Part shown: positions 1 to 8,934 of the stretch, in pieces | Layout of the letters: each line of letters opens with the position of its first letter | How positions within the stretch are numbered: the first letter of the stretch is position 1 | DNA from: Parietichytrium sp. I65-24A | Taxonomy: Eukaryota > Sar > Bigyra > Thraustochytrida > Thraustochytriidae | Assembly (NCBI GenBank): GCA_012862575.1 | Contig: BLSF01000051.1 | Location: 62,001-126,000 of the forward strand | DNA: 64,000 bases | Reading direction: 5' to 3' | Program-made: the position numbers and the translations under genes | Notes under the pieces: model-generated | Seen by the model: only the letters and a program-made list of their open reading frames with translations | Told to the model about the DNA's origin: nothing | Database searches by the model: none

Positions 1-2491
1 TGTCTCGGTAAATATGCTGCAGCAAACGTTCCATGTCCTCCCATTCGATCAAGACTGGGTCCTTGATTGAGTCAATTCCCTTGTGCAGAAGTCTCCGCAC
101 CGCGAAGTTGCTAACGTCCGGGGTAGTCGCCAACACCCCCGCATTTAAAGAATTCTGGCATTTTTCCCATACTCCTCGTCCCGCGGAAAAGGTGTGTCCT
201 CCGGCCAAGGACCTCCGCGAGACATCGGTCTCTGTGCTTTCTGAGCTTGCTGTGGATCGGAATGACCTATTTGACCTGAACGAGTGCACGTTGCGAGCCT
301 GCGCCTTACCAACCACGCTGGGCACCTCAATTGGCCTTGAGCTGAAGGCAAACCCGCACTTGATGCTATTCCATCCAATATCCAATATAATCGGTGCGTC
401 GAATGGCATCAAAGAGGTGACCAAATCTTCGGTTGAAGACATGATGTGCCTGATCGATCTCAAAATATCGTGAGAGCAATGGCCAAGAATTTCTTCTTGG
501 GCAATGTTTCGCTTTAAATCGTTGTAGGCGGTCCAGATAGCCTTGGCATCATCCAAATCTAAAGTAAAGTTTGTCTTCGCACGACACTGCGACCAGGACA
601 GATCCTTGTTCATAATCTCCCTCTTCTCAATTGAGTATCTCCTGGACGGGCTCATGACGCCATGTCCACGGCCGAGGGTTGGGGAGCCTTGAAACGATTC
701 CGCATTCAGCCCCATCATGCTATCTTCTGCCATGCCCGGAGACACCGGGAATGCTTGTCTGAGCTTTCGCAACGCATTTGAGATCTTTCGCCGGTGGCCC
801 TTTTTAGTGATGCCCACGCCATCCAAGTCCTCTTCAGTCATTAGGGCAACGGTCTGTAGCTCATCCCAGCCATCCTCAGCAAATTTTTCGTAATATGAGT
901 CAAGATTGATTGACTCTAGCCATGACTCGACCGTCATCGACTGCAGATTCATGTAATCTTCAGTTCGCGCTGAAAGCGGCTCCACGCTGGCACCTTCATA
1001 GCTCAGCGGCGAGCGTCCGGAGTGCGGCGCCATCGCGGACGAGATCGGGGAGATTAAAGCGTCTGGACTCGGGAGAGCGCTTGGCGAAGTGCTGTACCTG
1101 TGCTTTGAGCGATTAGAGTGCGCCGAGCTGGCAGATTTCATACTCGAGTTTTTGCCCACATTGCTCATCACCAGATTTTGCTGAATTCTTTTCTTCCGCT
1201 CGCTGAATCCAGCTTTCTCAATATCGGACGGCGGCTTCAAGCTTGGCGGACCGGGACGCTGGACGGCGTACATGTGATGGACCATTTGGACATCCATCTT
1301 TGACATCTCTGAAGAGGCCAACAGTACGGCATCTTCGTCGTCTTCAAACATCAAATCGAGTCCATTAATCTGTGGCCAATGAAGGTTTGGCTCCGCGTCC
1401 AGATACAATCTCGCGTATTCTGCTACTGCGCGAAGAGACAGAATCACCTTGGGCATGTTTTGCAAATTATGTAGGTCATTCGAGTTGAATAAGAGCGAAT
1501 CTGGTATACTCATAGCGTCACTGCAAGCGCGGATGAATTTTGTGATATTCTCTTTCTCACAGAGTGGTATCATGAAGCTCTGGTCACCAGAAAAGTCTGC
1601 CTTGAAGGTGGATATGCAGCCTGGCATTAATATGTTTGCGATTCTGCAGAGCACTACGCCAGAGTGCAGGACTTCAAATAGCGTTGCGGTGTCTGTGGTA
1701 TCCTTGCGTTGCCCGTCTTCGCTTGTAAAGAGCGAACTGTCATCCAGCACCTGCTCAATCCACTTGCACGCTTCCATCTTCACTCGCAAGAATATCTTGC
1801 CTAAGTTCTCCAGATCCTCCTTTGAGTTGGCCCCTGGCTCGAAATCGTTCACGACGCCGTCCTCGGATTCATCCTCTGAAACATTCCTCGCAACGGGAGC
1901 CCGAGCCTGTGACTCCACGTACTCCACTTGCATCGCGCGGACTGCACCACTATCGCCATTTCGGGAGGCTAGCTGCGAGGCCGACTGCTCAATCTGCTTG
2001 GACCATGCTTCAAGCACAGACATGTGATTGACGTTCGCGCTTCCCGCCGTCTCCGTCTCCTCTGCTTCACTGTCCCCGCCGAACGGGCTTACCAGCTCCT
2101 CGCTCTCCTCTTCGCCACTATGTCTCCGCCCGCTGTACTCAGATCCATTCTCCTCATCGCCGTCAGATCTGCTGCGCCGGCGGTCATCGTCGGACTCTGA
2201 CCTGCCAAACCCGCTCGAATCGTCGCCAAAATCGTCTCCTTCTTGGTCGCCATCCTCCTCCAACTCCTGGTCGTCTTGGAAATCCCGTTCAACAAACTCT
2301 TCCTGTGAGCCCTGCTCCGACCCGTCGCTGCTGCGTGCGGACAGGTCTCGGGTCAACATCGGCGGCTTTGACGCAATGGCGCTCTGCGCATTGTGATGAT
2401 GATGCTCTTCGTCATCCCACCCGGAATCCACCACCCTCCGAGAGGACACCAGCGACTTGCGCAGCTGCTTGCGCAGGATTTCAGCGTCCAT
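1..2491 (-). CDS. CH + SAM + actin-related domain protein (3' part outside window)
   Basis: Reading the minus strand from the ATG at 2491 gives an uninterrupted frame of 830 codons that runs off the left edge, so the C-terminus is missing. An in-frame TAG lies about 27 bases upstream of the ATG. Residues 1-220 are acidic and Ser/Asp/Glu-rich. Residues ~239-360 form a calponin-homology domain of the calponin/IQGAP kind (EACKWIEQVL, SGVVLCRIAN, ENITKFIRAC, NMPKVILSLRAV). Residues ~519-578 form a SAM domain (VESWLESINL, DLDGVGITKKGHRRKI). From ~697 an actin fold begins: ILDIGWNSIKCGFAF matches the first phosphate loop, PSVVGK matches the actin PSIVGR segment, and IEWEDMERLLQHIY matches actin's NWDDMEKIWHH segment. 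The loop GSG of actin reads GWN here, and a Ser/Arg-rich stretch of about 35 residues replaces the D-loop region, so ATP binding and polymerisation may be altered. A cytoskeletal scaffold role is inferred. I do not recognise a characterised protein with this domain order. Confidence 0.85.
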   Translation of the reverse strand, partial: MDAEILRKQLRKSLVSSRRVVDSGWDDEEHHHHNAQSAIASKPPMLTRDLSARSSDGSEQGSQEEFVERDFQDDQELEEDGDQEGDDFGDDSSGFGRSESDDDRRRSRSDGDEENGSEYSGRRHSGEEESEELVSPFGGDSEAEETETAGSANVNHMSVLEAWSKQIEQSASQLASRNGDSGAVRAMQVEYVESQARAPVARNVSEDESEDGVVNDFEPGANSKEDLENLGKIFLRVKMEACKWIEQVLDDSSLFTSEDGQRKDTTDTATLFEVLHSGVVLCRIANILMPGCISTFKADFSGDQSFMIPLCEKENITKFIRACSDAMSIPDSLLFNSNDLHNLQNMPKVILSLRAVAEYARLYLDAEPNLHWPQINGLDLMFEDDEDAVLLASSEMSKMDVQMVHHMYAVQRPGPPSLKPPSDIEKAGFSERKKRIQQNLVMSNVGKNSSMKSASSAHSNRSKHRYSTSPSALPSPDALISPISSAMAPHSGRSPLSYEGASVEPLSARTEDYMNLQSMTVESWLESINLDSYYEKFAEDGWDELQTVALMTEEDLDGVGITKKGHRRKISNALRKLRQAFPVSPGMAEDSMMGLNAESFQGSPTLGRGHGVMSPSRRYSIEKREIMNKDLSWSQCRAKTNFTLDLDDAKAIWTAYNDLKRNIAQEEILGHCSHDILRSIRHIMSSTEDLVTSLMPFDAPIILDIGWNSIKCGFAFSSRPIEVPSVVGKAQARNVHSFRSNRSFRSTASSESTETDVSRRSLAGGHTFSAGRGVWEKCQNSLNAGVLATTPDVSNFAVRRLLHKGIDSIKDPVLIEWEDMERLLQHIYRD

Positions 2492-3248
2492 CCGCCACGC
2501 CTTTTGTAGAAGTTTCTACTATCTGTCGCTAGGCGGTCCTCGCGGACCCTCTCTGCGCGCAGGAGCCTCACCAAAGTCTCCTCACAATGAGAGACGGGGA
2601 CACGGCGAAAACAAGACCGCTGCGAGGCAGAGGGCGCGGGGAATTTATTTTCTTTTTGTACTCTTTGGGGAGGTACGGAGCTCTAGCGAAGCGCCTAGAG
2701 GGTGCAGTATCGGCGAATTATCCTTCTTTCTTCCGCGCGCGGGGACTTCGGGGACACGAAAGACACAGAAACGGCCGAGTTGTTACGAGGAACAACGAAC
2801 GGGTTCCTGATGCGCTGTAGAGTGGGGCTACTAGTATGCGGTGGGATGTGTGGTGGTGCTATCTGGAGACTGATAGTACCTTGATTGTGGAAAAGGCGAA
2901 CTAAGCAAAACCTGCAAAATGCAGGCGTTTAACCTGAGTACGATAGTAGGTAGTATAGAAATGTATTCCTGGATCTGGAATGATCTGGTGTGGTCTGAGC
3001 ACTTTTTGCTCGAGTCGTTTTGACTATGCAGACATTCAAATATTAATGCTATGGGTGCTCTTCTCTTAAACCACCTCGCTCAACTCGAAGAGCGAATCGC
3101 TCAGGCAGATCCAAGACAAACAAGGCTTCAAAAGAACTGATATTAGAAGAACTCGACCCTACAGGAAATTTAATTCTATTTCGCGAAATATAAATTCCAA
3201 GCAGCGTTTTCGCCAAAACCCATCAGCCTGTCTGACCATCCGCATCTC
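2492..3248. other. Intergenic, 757 bp, with one copy of a palindromic repeat
   Basis: This spacer lies between the CH-SAM-actin gene start and the 3' end of the flavocytochrome gene. No convincing coding frame is present. It should hold the promoter of the CH-SAM-actin gene. It contains a 28-base element at 2903-2930 that recurs in inverse orientation at 14173-14200. Confidence 0.6.
2903..2930 (-). repeat. Dispersed repeat with palindromic core, copy 1
   Basis: On the minus strand this reads AAACGCCTGCATTTTGCAGG followed by TTTTGCTT. It is identical over 28 bases to the plus strand at 14173-14200. The core CCTGCA-TTT-TGCAGG can fold into a six-pair hairpin. Confidence 0.75.
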
Positions 3249-4960
3249 TTAAAGCTTGGACTTTTGAGGCTTGACGTTGGCAGCCGCAGTGCGCAATGGC
3301 TCGTAGGTGTTGTTCATCAACAAGTCAGTTGGTTGCACAGCATAGTGATCTGCGAGGTTTTTGAAGACAACGTGATCTGAAGTAATGGAGTAAATGTTTG
3401 GAGTACCACTCAGGGCCATGCACATGCTCAACTCTTCCTTGAAGATCTGAATCATGCGCTCCACGCCATCGGATCCGAACGCAGCTAGTGAGTAGATCGA
3501 CGGCCGCCCAATGCCCACAGCAGTTGCTCCGAGAGCGATAGCCTTGAAAATATCGGAGCCACGACGAACGCCGCCATCAACGAAAACCTGAAAGTATTCC
3601 TTGGAATAACCCGGTTCTTTTCGGAGAGCCTCCATGACCTCCGGCAAAATCTCAATTCCGGACCGAGCGGTATCAAGCTGGACAATTTTTGCCTCGTTAG
3701 AATTGATATTGCTTTGATCATCTACGGCAGCACAGCTCGATAGTAACTTACCTGGCGTCCACCGTGATTTGATAGGACAACACCTGCACAACCGTAACGA
3801 AGCGCGAGAACTGCATCCTCAGCGCACTGCACACCTTTCAGAATGATTGGCATTGTGGTGAGTGACTGGAAGTAAGCCAAGTCGTTCCAGTTGAGGCTTG
3901 GGTCGATGAAGGAGGAGATCGCGCGCGTTACACCCTGGTTACGATCAACTTTGCCTTGCTTCTCATCGTCCTTTTGTACAGAGGAAATTTCCTTCGAATA
4001 CTTGTTGCGCATATCCTTTTCACGCCTTCCGAGGTGTGGCGCGTCCACAGTAATGAACAATGCCTTCACGCCGCTCTTCTCGAGCTTTTCGATGTACTCC
4101 TTTGACCTTTCGCGGTCCTTGTTGACGTAGAGCTGAGAGAATACAATCTGATCGGGAGCACGGGCTTCGAGCATCTCATCAAGAGAGCACGAGGAGAGGG
4201 TTGGCAACATTTGCAAGACACCTTCAGCAGCGGCAGCTCTCGTCAGAGCTGTTTCTCCGTCCGGGTGAGCAAGTTTTCCGAGTGCTGTGGCGCTGATGTA
4301 GAGCGGTAAGGAGGAGTCGTAACCAAGAATTCTTGTGCTCAGATCGATCTTCTCAACGTTCACCATGACGCGCGGCTTGAACCAGACGCGTTGAAACGCG
4401 TTGTGATTCTCCCTCAAAGTGATCTCGTCGTCAGAGCCGCTCGAGTAGTACGCCCATCCCTCATTGTTCATCTTGAGCTTGGCGACTTGTTCAAAGTCAA
4501 AAGCGTTGAGCATTTGATGCTTTGATAGATTTAAGGAAAAACAGCACGGATTCGAAATAAGACGATTTCAGCGTTCGGTTCAAGTCCTCAGTCAAGTGCA
4601 ACACAGCTTTCCTCTCAAACTTACCAGACCTGGAATTTCGTTCTCGTCAATCTCGGGTGCACTCTCCTCCGTCTTTGGCGCTCGTGAGACATGATGATCC
4701 TTGACAGTCGCTGGGTCCACGGTTCCCAGCTTAATGTCAGGCGACAGCAGACGCTCGGCAATGTCCTTCGGGTGAACCTGTAAGAACGGCTCCGTGGCAT
4801 CCATGCCGGCATTTTCCACGATGATCGCCGAACCTCCCGGGTGGCTCTTATGAAACTCCGTCAGGTCATACACATTTCCGCACAGCACGACCCAGCAATC
4901 CTCGGCTGTACTATGCTTGGCCACATCCTCCATGTCCCACACTCTGTTGTTCGCTGCCAT
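3249..4960 (-). CDS. CYB2: Flavocytochrome b2, L-lactate dehydrogenase (cytochrome), three exons
   Basis: Exons are 4960-4625, 4519-3752 and 3677-3249, all in phase 0, giving about 510 residues, close to mature yeast Cyb2. Exon 1 is a cytochrome b5 domain: SWVVL-like DCWVVLCGNVYDLTEF and HPGG supply the first haem histidine, and QVHPKDIAERLL the second. Exons 2-3 are the FMN-dependent alpha-hydroxy-acid dehydrogenase barrel: NAFDFEQVAKLKM, WAYYSSGSDDEITLRENH, the lysine in IILKGVQ, and the catalytic His/Arg in SNHGGRQ, joined by splicing to LDTARSGIEILPEV. The family oxidises L-lactate to pyruvate and passes electrons through the b5 haem to cytochrome c, in yeast in the mitochondrial intermembrane space. 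The ATG at 4960 is the first ATG in its frame. No clear mitochondrial presequence is seen, unless an upstream exon supplies one. Other 2-hydroxy acids are possible substrates. Confidence 0.92.
3678..3751 (-). other. Intron 2 of the flavocytochrome b2 gene (74 bp)
   Basis: The donor GTAAGT follows the codons for HGGRQ and the acceptor TCCAG precedes the codons for LDTAR. Splicing restores the family's SNHGGRQLD active-site motif exactly, in phase 0. Confidence 0.93.
4520..4624 (-). other. Intron 1 of the flavocytochrome b2 gene (105 bp)
   Basis: The donor is GTAAGT after a Leu codon and the acceptor is CAAAG before codons for His-Gln-Met. Both junctions are phase 0. The intron lies in the linker between the haem-binding b5 domain and the flavin domain. 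Confidence 0.85.
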
Positions 4961-5999
4961 CTTTCCTTGCTCCGTCTCAAGTGATCGCCCCCTTGCGCGC
5001 TCCGCGACAACAGCTTTTCTAAAATCGGAATTCTGGTGTTCTGCCAGAAAAGTCGGACTGGCACAGTCGTCCGTCTGGAGACCTCTCGCGTCTCGAGAAT
5101 CGAGCAATTCGAACTCGCTTCGTACACCACAAGCACGGCGGTGCCACGAACACAACAGCAGCTCGCTTTACGCTTGTTTTCGCAGCTGCTCCGAGGCGCA
5201 ATATGGAGTTTCCTTCTTTCTTTCTTGCCTCGTTCCCTTCTTTCTCGTGTAACTTGTTCTCGCTTGCATTCTTTCTCGCAAGCAATTAATGAGGCTCCGT
5301 AGCGTAGCTGCTCTATCTGCTCTAGGCTCGAGACTCTCGAGACCTTGAGACCTTGAGCCTCTATGCTCTCTACGTATTGACAGTGTGTGAGGAGTACTGC
5401 GCTAACCATTGAGCCCTTTGAAGCGAAGAGCTGCGCGAAGGAAGATACGTCTACAGGTGAAGGGTGAAAGAAGGTCGCGGAAGAAGATGATTGACATGAC
5501 AGGCGACGTGGAGCTTCAAGTTGTTAAAAATCTGCTCCGAGTTGTGGATTGTGGATTGTGAATGCAAAAGTGCTCTGTCTTCTAAATGCACAATTCTCCG
5601 ATCTCCGAGTAAGAGTTTCGGTTAGACATTTTCCCGGAGAGTTTACCTTGTGGAGGATTGCTTCACTTGTCCAGATTTTCGAGATCTGGTTGCGCGCGGT
5701 TCTGCCCCCTTGCGTAATACTTTCAAGACGATCTATCGCAACTTATTTGAAGCGGGAGCTGGGCAGGAGAGGGGTTTTACTGTGAAATTAGACAAATTGA
5801 TGGCGTTTCAAATAAATACAACTCGACAATTCAGGACGCCAAAGTCTCTGCAACTGTGACTTGGACTGCACTTTTGTGCCGGCGCAGTACGTGCGTGTAG
5901 TGTACACGTGCCACACTATACACGCCACTATCATAAATGCTCTCATCATACGGAATGCGCTCTTTCTCTGTGCGCGGCTTTGCATAGTTGGTTTCCAAC
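4961..5999. other. Intergenic, 1.04 kb
   Basis: This is upstream of the flavocytochrome gene and downstream of the seven-helix gene. It has pyrimidine-rich runs around 5209-5275 and short imperfect repeats of a CTCGAGAC/CTTGAGAC kind at about 5325-5360. No credible gene is seen. Confidence 0.5.
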
Positions 6000-7145
6000 T
6001 CACGTCATAAGATCGGAAGTCGAGGAAGTAGCGACAGGAAGTTTGCTTGCCGGGTCCAAGGTCATTTCGATGTGCTCAACTCGGTCGAGCCGATTGGCTT
6101 GCTCTCGCATCAGCAAATTTTTCACGCTCCGATTCGAGTACCAGAACAAGGTTGCCAGCAAATAGAGCACGCTGGCGCTCACAAACTCGCCGAAAAGCGT
6201 AGTTGTAGCAATTCCTCCGTATCCGTTCAGCTCTCGGTAACCTCCTTGCGGAAGAGACACCACCAAAAAATAGGCCACGCTGGTAACAACGATGGAAAAC
6301 ATAGAGATGATGACGTGGGTCGAGCAGAATTTAATAGCATCCATCGAGCGTCTGGTCCTCGTGGCCAGGTCGTTGTTCTCCGTTGCCCCTGAAGAAGTAT
6401 CGACCATCATGGAGTCTGCCGCGTAGCTGCTCTGTATTCTTCCGATGGCTTGCCGCAGAATTGTCACCATCCGTATGCGTCCCACAAGGAAGATCACAGC
6501 CAGGAAAAACAAAAATGGGATTGCGAGTATGCCGCTGATCTCTGGAGACCCTGTAAAAGCAGCTCCAATCATTCCGCTACTTGCAACAGTCGCAAATACT
6601 GCACACCCTTTGATGTAACGCGATATGTTCTTGGTGATTTTCGGGGACAGCACCGTAGCTCTCTGGCTCAACTCAAGCCACATGACACTGACATTTAGGC
6701 TCGAGAACAAAAGAAACATTTCAGTGAGCGCAATCAACCACTTTGTGACAAAGTTGTATGAGCTGACCCGCTCATCACTTTCGTCAAACTCGGTCACATA
6801 GTCCGGGTCCCCTTCGAGAATATACAGCAATTGCCAAATTGCGAAAAAGTTTAGCGCAAGACACGTCGAGGCTAGCGTGGTATTCGAGGAATTAAGTTCG
6901 AACTTTCTAAACGACCTGAATGTGAAGTAAATGTCTCGGTATGCCAAAAGGCTCAGGCACGACGCCACCAAGAACATGGTCCCGCTCACGACCACAACGA
7001 AGATCGCCGTCGCGCCAAAGTCCGCGCACCCGTCGCCTTCTCTGCCGTACCAATTCGAGCATTCGCAGAAGGACTCCGCGCTCCTCCACGAGACATTCAC
7101 ATAGCACACATACGGCGCTTCGCAGTCAATGTCTCGTGTGCACAT
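6000..7145 (-). CDS. Orphan seven-transmembrane protein with Cys-rich N-terminal segment
   Basis: From the ATG at 7145 the frame gives 381 residues. An earlier in-frame GTG at 7172 is not a credible eukaryotic start. Residues 1-42 carry six or more cysteines in an EGF-like spacing (CTRDIDC, CYVNVSW, CECSNWYGREGDGC). Seven hydrophobic helices follow: ATAIFVVVVSGTMFLVASCL, STCLALNFFAIWQLLYIL, KWLIALTEMFLLFSSLNVSV, GCAVFATVASSGMIGAAF, GILAIPFLFFLAVIFLV, STHVIISMFSIVVTSVAYFL and LFGEFVSASVLYLLATLFWY. The tail is charged and about 50 residues long. This topology suits a GPCR-like or other receptor, but no known receptor class motif (DRY, NPxxY) is evident. No signal peptide is present, so an upstream exon may be missing. 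The TGA stop lies inside GTGAGT, a perfect splice-donor sequence, so the true C-terminus may be elsewhere. Confidence 0.72.
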   Translation of the reverse strand: MCTRDIDCEAPYVCYVNVSWRSAESFCECSNWYGREGDGCADFGATAIFVVVVSGTMFLVASCLSLLAYRDIYFTFRSFRKFELNSSNTTLASTCLALNFFAIWQLLYILEGDPDYVTEFDESDERVSSYNFVTKWLIALTEMFLLFSSLNVSVMWLELSQRATVLSPKITKNISRYIKGCAVFATVASSGMIGAAFTGSPEISGILAIPFLFFLAVIFLVGRIRMVTILRQAIGRIQSSYAADSMMVDTSSGATENNDLATRTRRSMDAIKFCSTHVIISMFSIVVTSVAYFLVVSLPQGGYRELNGYGGIATTTLFGEFVSASVLYLLATLFWYSNRSVKNLLMREQANRLDRVEHIEMTLDPASKLPVATSSTSDLMT

Positions 7146-8934
7146 TTTCCCGCTGTCAGCCGCTCGGCTCACCTCGGCTCACCACCGTTGTGCCGTTATC
7201 GGAGCAAGCTGGCCGGTTCCACAAAGCGAAATGAACGGGGGCCCTTTGCACCTTTGCACCTTGGCGCCTTGGCACCTCGGCACCTTGGCAACTTTGCCCT
7301 TTTGGCTCCTCCTGCACCGACAAAGTGGAGTACTCTGGTGCCAGCACTGACAATGAGTGCGAGTGGAAGTGCACCCAGTTCGTCACGGCCCGAGGTGTCC
7401 ACCGTCTTCGTGAATAGGAGTGAATTGACTCAGACTCAGTAGCTCGCTGGCTAAGGCGAAAACCAGAGCCGCGTGCGCACTCAAGCTAGCAGTAAGTCGA
7501 CACTGAGCGAGCGCTACCAACAGGAACGAGACCTTACGAATCCTTACGGGACCAAAAGGTCGGTCAAGGATAACTGCGACTCGGATTAACAGTAATTTCA
7601 GAGATGAATAAGTTTCGACATGACACGGCAAAGCGACAAGTGCTCGTATGCATTCGTATCTGAATTCTGTCAAAGCTGTCTCTTTTATTGATTCGTTTCG
7701 TTTCGTTTCGTTTCATTCTTTCTTTCCCATCTTCCGACGCTTCCGACGTCACTCACAGGCTCTTAGACGCGAAAACGGAACATTCCGTACGCTTCAAACG
7801 TTCAATCCAAATTCCACAAAAGTCACAAAGCAAAGCACAAACGACCGCCGGTCTGATCTGAAGTGCATTGTACTACACTGGTCAAATCGCTTCACTGCAT
7901 GGAGCGCACTGGCAGTTGAAACGAGAGTCGACTCTGACTGTCTAAGTCATCAATCAATCACACTCACTGTCGAACTCACAGTCAATCAATCAATCTCATC
8001 AGTTAATCAGTCGATCGTCTTTCAAGACTCAAATTACTTTTCAAGATTTCATTACTGTACGACTACAACTATTTCGGTGTTTATTACTACTATTAGAAGG
8101 AGGTGTATACACACTCCCATATAACTCTCAACCGACTCACAAGGGCAAGTGTGTTACAGTACAGTACTGAGTTCAGTAGTGGCTCGACCTGTCAGCACCT
8201 CTCTCTGTGAAACTACTAAGCGAGTTATAGCCATTCTACTACTACACTGAGTAGAAGTGTGCACGAGCTTTATCATTGCTATGGAATACTAATAGCAAAA
8301 GTCTGTTCCTTCCTGTTACCGTAGTAGTAGTAGCAGTGTTCGCAAGAAAAGTGCGAGCCAGCCTCAAAAAACAGCGACGCAACGGAACTTGGAACCGTTC
8401 CACATAACAGCGGCCACAAGATGCCACAAGAGAGAGAGAGAGAGAGAGAGGTGGGAATAAGTCATCCATACATGGGGCATGTACTTGAGTCGGTCGGAAG
8501 ATGGCGTTCCAGTTGCACGCACCCGTGCTCTAGAAGCAGCGTAGTCGAGCCGTTGGGTTCGCGGTCACGGCCCCTGACCATGACTGTGAGGACAGTGAGG
8601 ATGGACAAATGTGGACGATGAGCCTGGAAAGATTCAAAACCATCTCGCGAGCTAACTTGGCAACGCGCCGACGCTTACCGGCTTTGCATTCCAAAAGATC
8701 CGGACTCTCGCAACATGGCTCCGATCAGCAAAAAGTGAGCAGCATGAAGAGCAACTGGGAGGGATGGAGGGGAGGCGTTCTCGAATGAAACATATTTTGT
8801 ATCTTTTGTATCTGCCGCGAAAGGAATAAACGAATCAGCCGGCAGAGGCATAACACTAATGGAGCGAGTCTCAAGAGGCCGCTCTCTCACCTTTGAACTG
8901 GGTGCGCCATGGTACAGGAGGGAGGCGCGGCTGC
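7146..8934. other. Intergenic, 1.8 kb
   Basis: No convincing gene is seen. Contents include an imperfect GGCACCTT-type minisatellite at about 7246-7296 just upstream of the seven-helix gene, a TTTCG run at 7698-7715, repeated CAATCAAT segments around 7950-8010, a CTACTACT/GTAGTAGTAG pair around 8230-8335, and a GA tract at 8431-8450. Confidence 0.5.
8431..8450. repeat. (GA)n microsatellite
   Basis: About ten GA dinucleotides in intergenic DNA. Confidence 0.9.

Noticed and set aside
33-473. Open frame on the plus strand at the left edge
   Set aside because: It is antisense to the CH-SAM-actin gene, whose minus frame has clear domains. The plus translation has no family features.
1449-2396. 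Ser-rich open frames on the plus strand
   Set aside because: They mirror the acidic Ser/Asp/Glu-rich N-terminus of the CH-SAM-actin protein on the other strand.
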